A stretch of 64,000 bases of DNA, from NCBI RefSeq assembly GCF_017301735.1, contig NZ_CP071090.1:5198001-5262000 (forward strand). The letters are read 5' to 3'. Shown piece by piece: positions 28,569-36,638 of the stretch (the first letter of the stretch is position 1; each line of letters starts with the position of its first letter). Source of the stretch: Pyxidicoccus parkwaysis (GTDB taxonomy: Bacteria; Myxococcota; Myxococcia; Myxococcales; Myxococcaceae). The notes beneath the pieces are model-generated. The model worked only from the letters and a program-made list of their open reading frames with translations. It made no database searches and was not told the DNA's origin. Made by a program: the position numbers and the translations under genes.

Positions 28569-29201
28569 TCATCCGCCGGAGAGTCGCCGCAGCCAGGCGG
28601 CCACGGCCCGGCCGACCTGGGGGAGATTGCGCTGGAAGGAGGCGCCGGCATCGTCGATGACCTCCAAGTCACCTCCGGCCTGGGCGACAGCGGCCGCCAC
28701 CTTGGCCCGGGACAGGCGGGCGTCCTGCTCGCCCATGACGACCAGGAGCGGACACGCCACCCGGGACAGCACCTCCGGAGCGATGTCCGCCGGGGCCACC
28801 AGGCACAGGCCCCCCACGGACGGGTGCTTCGCCTGGAGCGCCAGCGCCACCTGCGCCCCGCCATGCAGCGCCGCGACGGCCAGCGCGGACGTGCCCGCGT
28901 TCTCCATCAGCATGCGCATGGCGGCCTCGGCGTCCTCCAGCAGCGCGAGGTCCTTCCCTCGCGAGCCCTGGCTGGCGCCCACGCCCCGGTGGTTGAAGCG
29001 CAGCGTGGGGAAGCCCGCGTTGGCGGCGGCCCAGACCAGCTCCGAGGCGATGACATGGTCCATGCCCCCGCCCTCGTCCGGGCGGGGAGGAAGGACGAGC
29101 AGCGGCGGCGCCTTGGCGCCCCGGTGGGCGGTGCCCTCCATCACCTCGCGGCCCACCGGAACCAGCGTGGCACGCTCCAGGAACTGACCTTTCTGGACCA
29201 T
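28569..29201 (-). CDS. Alpha/beta-hydrolase-fold protein lacking the nucleophile serine
   Basis: The 210-residue product follows the dienelactone-hydrolase-like fold: LLVLPPRPDEGGGMDHV, FPTLRFNHRGVGASQG, and CPLLVVMGEQDARLS. The nucleophile elbow, normally GxSxG, reads ALHGGAQ around residue 113, so the serine is replaced by histidine. It may be a non-catalytic or altered member. It is the first gene of a minus-strand pair with the subtilase, separated by 161 bases. Confidence 0.7.
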   Translation of the reverse strand: MVQKGQFLERATLVPVGREVMEGTAHRGAKAPPLLVLPPRPDEGGGMDHVIASELVWAAANAGFPTLRFNHRGVGASQGSRGKDLALLEDAEAAMRMLMENAGTSALAVAALHGGAQVALALQAKHPSVGGLCLVAPADIAPEVLSRVACPLLVVMGEQDARLSRAKVAAAVAQAGGDLEVIDDAGASFQRNLPQVGRAVAAWLRRLSGG

Positions 29202-29369
29202 GCACCCACCTTAACCCTCCCGGTTCTGGACGGCCCTGACGTCGGTGCGTGAGTACATATCCCCACACTCGAATCATCCAGCCTCACGCAACTTCCAGGG
29301 CCACCGAGGGACAATGGAGAGCAGCGCCGTCCCTGTCCTCGTCCCAACACCCCGTCAGGAGCCCCCCGA

Positions 29370-30332
29370 ATGAGCCTCATCGACCGCACCCGGAACCTCA
29401 TCCAGAAGGTCGGCACCGGTACCCAGAACACCGTGGCGAAGGTGCAGACGGGAGTCGCCCAGGCGGCGAACACGGTGAAGGGCGCGGCGGAGAACGTGGG
29501 GCAGAAGCTCAACACCGTCGCGGACGGCTTCGAGAGCAAGGGCGCCAAGGCGCTCAACACCATCTCGGGCGTCTTCACGGCGCCGCCGGGCTCGAAGGAC
29601 AAGGCCTATGACGGCAAGCTGGTGGGCGCGGGCGGCCAGACGTTCGAGCCCGGCACGCCGCTGAGCCAGATTCCCGCCGTCACGCCGCGCAACAACCCCA
29701 ACGCGACGCAGACGGTCATCTACGTGAATGGCATCTCCACGGACAAGAACGGCCAGTCCGCGGAATTGCAGGCCATCGCGGACCAGTCCGGCATGCGCAC
29801 CATCGGCATCCACAACGCCACCGAGGGCGTCGTCTCGGACCTGCTCCAGTGCGTGAAGGACAAGCTGGACAAGGGCAAGAACCCGGCCGTGGACACGCTG
29901 GCGGACACCCTCTACTCGGAGCTGAAGGCGGGCCGCTCGGTGCACCTGATGGGCTACAGCCACGGCGGGCTCATCACCTCGCGGGCGCTGAATGACGTGG
30001 CGCGCCGGCTGCGCATCGAAGATGGGATGTCCAAGGCGCAGGTGGAGCAGACGATGAGCCGCCTCAACGTGGAGACGTTCGGCGCGGCCGCCTGCAAGTA
30101 CCCGGACGGCCCCAACTACGTGCACTACGTCAACGACAAGGACATCGTCCCCACCCTCTTCGGCCTGGGCGGCAGCGGCAAGAGCCCGCTGGACTTCCTG
30201 CGCGACGCGGGCAAGGACGCGAAGGTGCACTACTTCTCCGAGAAGGGCATGTTCAGCGGCGCGCACGCGCTGGCCGATACGTACCTGAAGCACCGCGTGC
30301 CCTTCGAGCAGGGCCGCACCGGCAACTTCTAG
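29370..30332 (+). CDS. Lipase-like alpha/beta hydrolase with Ala/Thr-rich helical N-terminus
   Basis: The 320-residue product has an N-terminal segment of about 70 residues with repeating small residues (VGTGTQNTVAKVQTG...), predicted helical and without a signal peptide, then a hydrolase core: TVIYVNGISTD, GYSHGG with Ser197 as the expected nucleophile, and a late His. The GYSHGG elbow and NGI strand resemble lipase or esterase-like effectors. An AGGAG ribosome-binding site precedes the ATG. A small gene follows 25 bases later, possibly its partner. The substrate is not evident. Confidence 0.7.
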   Translation: MSLIDRTRNLIQKVGTGTQNTVAKVQTGVAQAANTVKGAAENVGQKLNTVADGFESKGAKALNTISGVFTAPPGSKDKAYDGKLVGAGGQTFEPGTPLSQIPAVTPRNNPNATQTVIYVNGISTDKNGQSAELQAIADQSGMRTIGIHNATEGVVSDLLQCVKDKLDKGKNPAVDTLADTLYSELKAGRSVHLMGYSHGGLITSRALNDVARRLRIEDGMSKAQVEQTMSRLNVETFGAAACKYPDGPNYVHYVNDKDIVPTLFGLGGSGKSPLDFLRDAGKDAKVHYFSEKGMFSGAHALADTYLKHRVPFEQGRTGNF

Positions 30333-30357
30333 CGCGCGTCGTGCTAAACAGGCGCAC

Positions 30358-30786
30358 ATGAACATCGAAGAGGCGCAGCGACTGGTTCAGTCCTTCATGC
30401 GGGCCCAGGGCGAGCAGAACAGTCCGGGCCTCAACCCGCAGGGCTTCGGCGGCCTCGCCAAGGGAGCCGCGCAGGTCTATTTCGAGTTCGTCCAGGATTC
30501 GGGCGAGCTGAAGTGCAGCGCGCTCATCTACCGCTTCCGCGACGCTCCCCGCCCCGGCGTCCTCGATGGCTTCCGCGCCGAGGAGAAGGCCGGCACGGAC
30601 ACCGGCGGCGGCGCGGTGGACTACGAGCAGGAGAGCAAGAGCCTCTTCCTGAGCCGCACGTACACGACGGTTCCGCCGGAGCAGTCGTTCGCCATTGGCG
30701 TGCAGAAGTTGATGGACGCGAGCGTCATCTGGGGCGACTCCGTGTTCGAGCGCGTCGCCGCGAAGGTGATTCCCGCGAAGAAGTAG
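30358..30786 (+). CDS. Small cytosolic protein of unknown function next to the lipase-like gene
   Basis: The 142-residue product starts MNIEEAQRLVQSFMRAQGEQN, has beta-rich central segments (VYFEFVQDSGELKCSALIYRF; SKSLFLSRTYTTVPPEQSF) and ends VAAKVIPAKK. The order helix, strands, helix is reminiscent of small secretion-chaperone folds, but I see no diagnostic motif. It has no signal peptide and no membrane segment. Close, same-strand position 25 bases after the hydrolase suggests a chaperone, immunity or accessory role for it; this is inference from context. Confidence 0.55.
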   Translation: MNIEEAQRLVQSFMRAQGEQNSPGLNPQGFGGLAKGAAQVYFEFVQDSGELKCSALIYRFRDAPRPGVLDGFRAEEKAGTDTGGGAVDYEQESKSLFLSRTYTTVPPEQSFAIGVQKLMDASVIWGDSVFERVAAKVIPAKK

Positions 30787-30873
30787 CCGGGTGCACGGCG
30801 CACTTCGAGGAGAGCGGACCGGGCGACGCCATCGTGGGCGACGCCCGGCTCCCTCCGTGTCTTCGGGCCCGCG

Positions 30874-32085
30874 CTACACCGACTGGAGCACGTAGAACTT
30901 GAGGTACTTCCCCTCGGGGAACTGCAGGCGCACGGGGTGGTCCGGCGGCTGGTAGCGCTCCTCGACGAGCGCCAGGTCCACACCAGCCTTGAAGCTCGCC
31001 TCGCGCACCGCGCCAATGAAGTCGAGCGGCGTCACGCGCGCCGAGCAGGACGCCGTGGCCAGCAGCCCACCCGGACGCAGAATGCCCAGCGCCTGCCGGT
31101 TGAGGGACGCATACCCGTCGATGGCCGCCTGCACCGCGCGCTGGCTCTTCGCGAAGGCCGGCGGGTCCAGGATGATGAGGTCGAAGGTGCGGCCCTCGTC
31201 CTTGAAGGACTGGATGATCTTGAAGACGTCCGCCGCGAGGAAGTCGTGCTTCTCCGCGGGCAGCCCGTTGCGCGTGAAGTTCTCACGGGCGAGCGCAATC
31301 GCGTCCGGGTCCAGGTCCACGGAGAACACGCTGTTGGCCCCGCCCAGCGCCGCGTTGACGGAGAAGCCGCCGCTGAAGCTGAAGCAGTTCAGCACGTCCC
31401 GGCCCTTCGCCAGCCGCCGGATGAGGTAGCGGTTCTCCCGCTGGTCCAGGAAGAAGCCCGTCTTCTGTCCGCGCCACGCGTCCACGAGGAACGTCGCGCC
31501 GCGCTCGCGAATGGGAATCTGCTCTGGCGCCTCGTGGCCATAGAGCATCTTCCCGGAGCCGCGTCCCTCGTCCTCGTCCACGTCGTCGCGGCCCACCTCG
31601 TCTCGGCCGATGACGCCCTTCAGGCCGGGCACTCCGGCCTTCAGCGCCTCGAGGATGAGCGGCCGGTAGGGCGTGAGGCCCGCCGAGTAGAGCTTCATCA
31701 CCGCCCAGCCCGCGTAGAGGTCCACCACCACGCCCGGCAGTCCGTCTCCCTCGCCGTGAATCAGGCGGTAGCTGTCCGTGTCGGTCAGGTCGATGAGGGA
31801 CTGGCGCTCGGCCAGCGCCGCCTTCACCCGGCGGGTAATGAAGGCCGCGTCCACCGACTCGCGTGGGTCTCGAGTGAGCACGCGCACGGCGATGGCGGAG
31901 TGCGGGTCGTAGTACCCGCGCGCCACGAACTTCCCATTCTCCGTCAGGTCCACCACGCAGCCGGCCGGAATCCTCGGCACATGCTCCAGCGCCTTGCGGA
32001 ACACCCACGGGTGTCCCGCGCGCAGGTGGCGCCCCAGTCCTCGCGCCAGCTCCAGCTTCACGACATTCACGGTGTCACTCCTCAT
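30874..32085 (-). CDS. SAM-dependent rRNA (cytosine-5) methyltransferase, RlmI-like
   Basis: The 403-residue product has an N-terminal PUA-like domain (GHPWVFRKALEHV), a central region with GEGDGLPGVVVDLY, and a class I methyltransferase domain: LNCFSFSGGFSVNAALGG (SAM loop), VDLDPDAIALARENF, LIILDPPAFAKS, and a catalytic-type SCSARVTP cysteine segment. The order fits the RlmI/YccW family, which makes m5C in 23S rRNA. The ATG at 32085 overlaps the preceding stop codon (ATGA). A GTG at 32070 with AGGAG upstream is an alternative start (398 residues). Confidence 0.85.
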   Translation of the reverse strand: MRSDTVNVVKLELARGLGRHLRAGHPWVFRKALEHVPRIPAGCVVDLTENGKFVARGYYDPHSAIAVRVLTRDPRESVDAAFITRRVKAALAERQSLIDLTDTDSYRLIHGEGDGLPGVVVDLYAGWAVMKLYSAGLTPYRPLILEALKAGVPGLKGVIGRDEVGRDDVDEDEGRGSGKMLYGHEAPEQIPIRERGATFLVDAWRGQKTGFFLDQRENRYLIRRLAKGRDVLNCFSFSGGFSVNAALGGANSVFSVDLDPDAIALARENFTRNGLPAEKHDFLAADVFKIIQSFKDEGRTFDLIILDPPAFAKSQRAVQAAIDGYASLNRQALGILRPGGLLATASCSARVTPLDFIGAVREASFKAGVDLALVEERYQPPDHPVRLQFPEGKYLKFYVLQSV

Positions 32086-32903
32086 GGGCCTCTGCGGGCC
32101 CGGCGGGCGAGGATGGCCCTTGCCAGTTCCTCGAAGCCCCGCCCCTCGGCCGCCCGGGTGATGAAGGCCGGCGGCGCGTCAATCCTGTCCAGGACGGAGC
32201 GGACATTCGCCATGCCCACGCCCAGTGCAAATGCTGCGAACATCGGGGCGTCGTTGAAAGAATCCCCCGCGTACACGTAACGCCCGTCGGCCGGCGCCAG
32301 CCGCTCGCCCCATGCCACCTTCGCGAAGCGCCGCGTGGCGTGCAGCTTGTCGAAGCGCCCCAGCCAGCAGTTGACGTGCACCGACGAGCGCACCGCCGTC
32401 ACGCCCCGCGCGGCCAGCAACGTTTCGATTCGCGAGGCCCCGCCCTCTCCCAGCCGTGCCTCCTCGTTGTAGTCCACGGCGAGGTCCACCTCCGTGTACG
32501 CGCTGTCCAGCGACAGCCGCGCCCCGGGCACCTGCTTCAGCACCCGCGCCACCTCGGACTGCAGGCGCTTTCGGTTGGCCACGCGCTCGGCGGGCGCTTC
32601 CGCGTATACCTTCCGCAGCCGCCCATTCTTTCCCCAGAGGAAGAACAGCCCGCCGTTCTCCACGATGACGCCGTCGACGGGGAGCTGCCGCGCCCACGCC
32701 TCGCCCCACCCCGCCGGCCGGCCGCTCACCAGCACCACGCGCAGGCCCGCGGCGGACAGGCGCTCGAGCGCCCGCACGGTGTCCGAGCGCAGCTTGTGCC
32801 CCGTCGTGAGGGTGCCGTCCACGTCCGTGAAGACGCCCTCCACGCGGGACAGGTCCGCCTCGCGCAGCGGGCGCGGAGAAGCCACCTTGCTGGAGGCCGC
32901 CAT
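32082..32903 (-). CDS. HAD-superfamily (Cof-type) phosphatase
   Basis: The 273-residue product carries the HAD motifs: FTDVDGTLTTG (motif I, two catalytic aspartates), VLVSGRPAGW (motif II), FDKLHATRRF (motif III lysine), and GDSFNDAPMF (motif IV). The long cap insertion marks the Cof or sucrose/mannosyl-phosphate phosphatase class. The substrate cannot be told from sequence. The ATG at 32903 overlaps the upstream stop codon by one base (TGATG). A GTG one codon earlier is also possible. It is the middle gene of a tightly coupled trio. Confidence 0.85.
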   Translation of the reverse strand: MAASSKVASPRPLREADLSRVEGVFTDVDGTLTTGHKLRSDTVRALERLSAAGLRVVLVSGRPAGWGEAWARQLPVDGVIVENGGLFFLWGKNGRLRKVYAEAPAERVANRKRLQSEVARVLKQVPGARLSLDSAYTEVDLAVDYNEEARLGEGGASRIETLLAARGVTAVRSSVHVNCWLGRFDKLHATRRFAKVAWGERLAPADGRYVYAGDSFNDAPMFAAFALGVGMANVRSVLDRIDAPPAFITRAAEGRGFEELARAILARRARRGP

Positions 32904-34090
32904 CACATCACGTCCAGTTGGGCGAGCAGTCCCTGGAAGCTCTCGATGGTGGAGCGCAATTCAGCCTGGGGGAGCTGAGCGATTTGCAGCTTGCGCGCCT
33001 TGCGAAGGAAGGCGTCCAGCTCGGAGTCCCGGCCGTAGAGCGACTGGGCGCTGCCGGCCGCCTCCGCGAGCGCGCGCGCGGCACCGGCCAGGTCCGAGCC
33101 TACCAGCGACAGGGCCCGCTCCAGCCGCACGCCGCAGGAGGCCCAGACCTCGCGGTCATGGATGATGAGCACCTGCCGCTGATTCACGGCGGACAGGCTG
33201 CGCACGAACTCGTCGAGCTGCTCCACCACCGTCACCAGCTCCGGCCTGGACGGGTTGGGGAGGATGGACAGGCGGCCCACCTCCGCGCGCATCTCCACGA
33301 TGTGGCGCTTGTCCTGCGCGCGCAGGTTCCGGTACGCGGCGGTGCGGCCGAAGGCATCCAGCTCCGTCTGGAGCTGCTGCGCGTTCCACTGCACGTCCTC
33401 GGGCTCGGCCTCGCGGACCTTCTTGAGGCGCGCGGCGATGATGCGGGCCAGGTCGGACGTAATCGCGCGCACCGTCACGGCGGCCTTCACCTCGGCCTCG
33501 TAGCCGGGCACCACCTGGGCGCGCGTCACCTCGCCGAAGGTGCTCACCGACTCGAAGACGAGGTTGCTCACCTGTTCGCGGAAGCGGGAGCGGAAGCGCT
33601 GGATTTCCGACAACAGCGTCCACCGGTCGCTCACCACGGACGGGTTGCGCATCGCCTCGCCGAGCTGGGTGACGCCCTGGGCAATCTGGCTCATCGCCTC
33701 CTGGAGCAGGCCGGACGGGTCATTCACGCCGCCCGCCCCCTTGCCGGCCTCGTTGGCCGCGCGGCTCACCGTGTCGGCGATGCCGCCCAGGGGCTGCACG
33801 GGGAACTGCTCGCGGATGACGTTGAGCAGCGCGTTCACGTCCATCACCGTGTCGCGGATGACGGGCGCCATCTCCTCCCACAGCGACAGGTCCGGAGAGG
33901 AGTCCACGACGGGCGTTTCGTACTTCACCAGGTCCATGTCGCTCAGCCGGGTGATGGCCTGGGCCGCGGCGGCGTACACCTTGCGCAGCCGGCCGGCGAA
34001 CGCCCGGTCGGGAATGGACTTCAGGATTTCTTCGAGCCTCGGAGACAGCGAGGCCTGGGGATTCTCAGCGGCTTCGGACACGGGAGTCAC
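32903..34090 (-). CDS. Large helical protein of unknown function
   Basis: The 395-residue product is almost entirely helical, with no signal peptide, no membrane segment and no catalytic motif that I recognise. Segments such as LLSEIQRFRSRFREQVSNLVFES and VEQLDEFVRSLSAVNQRQVLI suggest coiled-coil or helical-bundle structure. It starts with GTG and is translationally coupled to the HAD phosphatase and the methyltransferase. CorA-like gene lies divergently 84 bases away. It may be a myxobacterium-specific protein. Confidence 0.6.
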   Translation of the reverse strand: MTPVSEAAENPQASLSPRLEEILKSIPDRAFAGRLRKVYAAAAQAITRLSDMDLVKYETPVVDSSPDLSLWEEMAPVIRDTVMDVNALLNVIREQFPVQPLGGIADTVSRAANEAGKGAGGVNDPSGLLQEAMSQIAQGVTQLGEAMRNPSVVSDRWTLLSEIQRFRSRFREQVSNLVFESVSTFGEVTRAQVVPGYEAEVKAAVTVRAITSDLARIIAARLKKVREAEPEDVQWNAQQLQTELDAFGRTAAYRNLRAQDKRHIVEMRAEVGRLSILPNPSRPELVTVVEQLDEFVRSLSAVNQRQVLIIHDREVWASCGVRLERALSLVGSDLAGAARALAEAAGSAQSLYGRDSELDAFLRKARKLQIAQLPQAELRSTIESFQGLLAQLDVM

Positions 34091-34174
34091 ACTCTACTAG
34101 CGCTCGACTTCGGCGCGGGGGAGTTCTAGCACTCGCCTCCAGGCACGGCCGTCGAGAATCAGGAGCGCTACGGG

Positions 34175-35119
34175 ATGATCCAGGTCTGTCTGCTGAAGGA
34201 CGGTCACGTGGTGTGCGGGGGGGAAGAGCTGCTCTCGCACGAGGGGCGGAAGTGGATTGACGTGCAGCAGCCCACCGAGGAGGTCATGGCCCGGCTGGCC
34301 GAGCAGTTCGGCCTCCACAAGCTGGCCGTGGAGGACTGCCTCCACCTGGACCAGCGGCCCAAGCTGGAGGAGTACCCCAACCACCTGTTCATCGTCCTCC
34401 AGGGGTTCACCGTCGCGAGCAAGGACGTGTGTGACGTGACGCTGCACGAGCACCACTTCTTCCTCGCCCAGGACTGGCTCATCAGCGTGCACGAGCTGCA
34501 CTTCCCCGGCTTCGACACGGTGCTCAAGCGCGTGAAGGACGACCCCAAGGCGACGATGGGCCGGGGCATGGACTTCATCCTCTACATGCTGGCGGACGGG
34601 CTGGTGGACGCGCAGTTCCCCATCCTGGACTCCTTCAGCGATGAGCTGGAGGACCTGGAGGTCGAAATCTTCGAGAGGGTGGACAAGTCACACCTGCAAC
34701 GCATCTTCGAAATGAAGCGGATGCTGGTGACGGTCCGCCGGGTGCTGTCGCCGCAGCGCGACGTGGTGGGCCTGCTGTCCCGACGGGGCATCCCCCACAT
34801 CCACGAGAAGACGACACTCTACTTCCGCGACGTGTACGACCACCTCGTGCGGCTGTACGAGCAGATCGACGCGGGCCGCGACATCGTGGGCAACGTGATG
34901 GACGGCTACCTGTCGATGGTCGCCAACAAGACGAACGACATCACCAAGCAGCTCACCATCTTCGCCACCCTGTTCCTGCCTCTGTCCTTCATCGTCGGGT
35001 TCTTCGGGCAGAACTTCGAGCAGCTCAACTCTCGCGGCTACTACTACGCCATGTGGGCGACGCTCATCGGGTTCCCGGTGGCGCTCGTCCTGTGGTTCAA
35101 GCACAACCAGTGGCTCTGA
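34175..35119 (+). CDS. corA: CorA-family divalent metal transporter with GQN in place of GMN
   Basis: Inner-membrane pentameric channel for Mg2+ or related divalent ions. The 314-residue product has the acidic N-terminal domain, the long stalk helix (ITKQLTIFATLFLPLSFIVGFFG), two C-terminal membrane segments, and a positive tail (FKHNQWL). The selectivity loop, normally YGMN, reads FFGQN (Gly278-Gln279-Asn280). Ion preference may therefore differ, as it does in ZntB with GIN. AGGAG lies upstream of the ATG. The gene is followed after 19 bases by a hydrolase. Confidence 0.88.
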   Translation: MIQVCLLKDGHVVCGGEELLSHEGRKWIDVQQPTEEVMARLAEQFGLHKLAVEDCLHLDQRPKLEEYPNHLFIVLQGFTVASKDVCDVTLHEHHFFLAQDWLISVHELHFPGFDTVLKRVKDDPKATMGRGMDFILYMLADGLVDAQFPILDSFSDELEDLEVEIFERVDKSHLQRIFEMKRMLVTVRRVLSPQRDVVGLLSRRGIPHIHEKTTLYFRDVYDHLVRLYEQIDAGRDIVGNVMDGYLSMVANKTNDITKQLTIFATLFLPLSFIVGFFGQNFEQLNSRGYYYAMWATLIGFPVALVLWFKHNQWL

Positions 35120-35138
35120 CGTCTCACGGAGGAGAAAC

Positions 35139-35921
35139 ATGCTGACCGTGACGGTGGATGGAATTCCCCTGCACTACCGGGACGTGGGCCAGGGCCCGCC
35201 GGTGCTGCTGCTGCACGCCTTCCCGCTCAATGGCGATTCCTTCGACAAGCAGGTGAAGGCCCTGTCGGGGCGCTACCGCTTCATCATCCCGGACCACCGC
35301 GGCTTCGGGCAGAGCAAGCTTGGCGACGGACCCACGGAGATGTCTCGCATCGCGCGAGATGTGATTTCGCTCCTGGATTCACTGAAGCTCGACTCGGTGG
35401 TGGTGGGTGGCGTGTCCATGGGTGGCTATGCGGCCATGGCGCTCTTGAGAGAGGACGCGGGCCGGGTGGCCGGACTCGTGCTGGTGGACACGCAGGCCTC
35501 CGCGGATGACGAGGCGGGCAAGGCGCGGCGCGAGGCATCCGCGCAGGAAGCGCTGGCGAAGGGCGCGGAGCCGGTCATCCAGTCGCTGCTGCCGAAGCTG
35601 GTGGCCGCGGGGCCAGACTCACCGGTGGGACGCGAGGTGGCGGCGCTGATTCGCACGGCATCACCCGAGGGAATCGCCGCCGCGCAGCGGGGCATGGCGC
35701 TGCGGCCGGACAGCAAGGACATGCTGGCACGGTATGCGGGCCCGGCGCTGGTGGTGGTGGGCGAGCACGACACCATCACCCCGCTCGAAAAGGCGAAGGC
35801 GATGGCGGACCTCGTTTCCGGCGCGAAGCTGGAGGTCATCCCCGGCGCGGCGCACCTGCCCAACCAGGAGCAGCCGGAGAAGTTCAACGCAGTGCTGGAC
35901 GCGTTCCTGTCGTCGCTCTGA
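35139..35921 (+). CDS. Alpha/beta hydrolase (3-oxoadipate enol-lactonase-like)
   Basis: The 260-residue product has the standard order of an alpha/beta hydrolase: VLLLHAFPLNGDSF (oxyanion HAF), IIPDHRGFGQS, GGVSMGGYAAM (nucleophile Ser93), LVVVGEHDTITP (acid Asp) and PGAAHLPNQEQPEKF (catalytic His). The whole triad is present. It resembles PcaD-like esterases or lactonases, but the substrate is unknown. A GGAGGAG ribosome-binding site precedes the ATG. Confidence 0.85.
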   Translation: MLTVTVDGIPLHYRDVGQGPPVLLLHAFPLNGDSFDKQVKALSGRYRFIIPDHRGFGQSKLGDGPTEMSRIARDVISLLDSLKLDSVVVGGVSMGGYAAMALLREDAGRVAGLVLVDTQASADDEAGKARREASAQEALAKGAEPVIQSLLPKLVAAGPDSPVGREVAALIRTASPEGIAAAQRGMALRPDSKDMLARYAGPALVVVGEHDTITPLEKAKAMADLVSGAKLEVIPGAAHLPNQEQPEKFNAVLDAFLSSL

Positions 35922-36000
35922 GGGCCCGCGCTGGCGGCGCGTCCCGTCCGCATGCGAACATCCCGCGCGGAGTGAGCATCTCTCGCGCGGGAGCGTGACA

Positions 36001-36624
36001 GTGGAGCGCATGTTTCTGAAGGACGTGGAGTCACACGAGTCGGACACGCATTACGGCCGGCTCATCCGGAAGATGCGTGAGGCGGGCTCGCCCGTTCCGC
36101 AAATCTGGCACCTGTTTGCCTTCAAGCCGCGGATGACGGAGGCGCTCTCCGTCTTCACCCAGGAGGTGATGCGCGGCCCCTCTCCCCTGTCGCCGGGACT
36201 CCGTGAGCTCATCGCCGCGTATACGTCGCGCGGCAATGAATGTTTGTTTTGAACGGGCTCTCACGCCGCGGTCGCGGCGGAACTGCTGGGCAGCACGGAT
36301 GTGGTGAAGGCGGTGCTGGAGGACGTGGGCTCGGCGCCCATCTCCGACGCTGAGAAGGCGCTGTTTGTCTTTGTCGACAAGCTCAACCTGGAGTCGGCGC
36401 AGGTGCGCCAGGAGGACATCGACCGATTGAAAGCGGTGGGCTGGACGGACGAGGCCATCTACGACGCCATCTCCGTGTGCGCCCTGTTCAACTTCTACAA
36501 CCGCTGGATTGATGGCACCGGCGTCCAGGCGATGCCCGCGGAGATGTATCACCGCAACGGGCACCGGCTGGCGCAGGGCGGCTACGTCGACTCGCCGCTT
36601 CAGCCGGCGAAGGAGAAGAAGTAG
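36001..36624 (+). CDS. Candidate selenoprotein: AhpD-like peroxidase-related enzyme with in-frame TGA
   Basis: One continuous frame of 208 codons is interrupted only by TGA at 36250-36252. The first part (MFLKDVESHESDTHYGRLI, LRELIAAYTSRGNECLF) and the second (TGSHAAVAAELLG, NFYNRWIDGTG) are adjacent halves of an AhpD/carboxymuconolactone-decarboxylase-type protein whose motif is NxCxxCxxxH. The TGA sits exactly where the second, redox-active Cys belongs, giving CLF-U-TGSH. Eleven bases after the TGA a hairpin (36264-36269 with 36274-36279, loop GGTC) fits a bacterial SECIS element. The codons before the TGA (AAT GAA TGT TTG TTT) are unusually A/T-rich for this genome. Start is GTG 36001 (GGGAG upstream) or ATG 36010. 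A nonsense mutation or sequence error is the alternative. Confidence 0.8.
36250..36279 (+). promoter_or_regulatory. In-frame TGA with SECIS-like hairpin
   Basis: TGA (36250-36252) is followed by 11 bases and then the perfect stem CGCCGC/GCGGCG (36264-36269, 36274-36279) with the tetraloop GGTC. Bacterial SECIS elements lie just downstream of the UGA inside the coding region and carry a conserved G early in a small apical loop, about 16-37 bases from the UGA. Here the loop Gs are 18-19 bases away. Confidence 0.7.
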
Positions 36625-36638
36625 CCCGCGCGGAGATG

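Noticed and set aside
30819-30848. Bidirectional terminator between the convergent genes at 30786 and 30874
   Set aside because: A perfect 7-bp stem is present (CCGGGCG/CGCCCGG), but no T-run follows on either strand and the loop is 16 bases. I do not call it a terminator.
34175-35119. ZntB-type zinc transporter
   Set aside because: ZntB carries GIN, not GQN, and the N-terminal domain gives no ZntB-specific motif. The gene was kept as CorA family.
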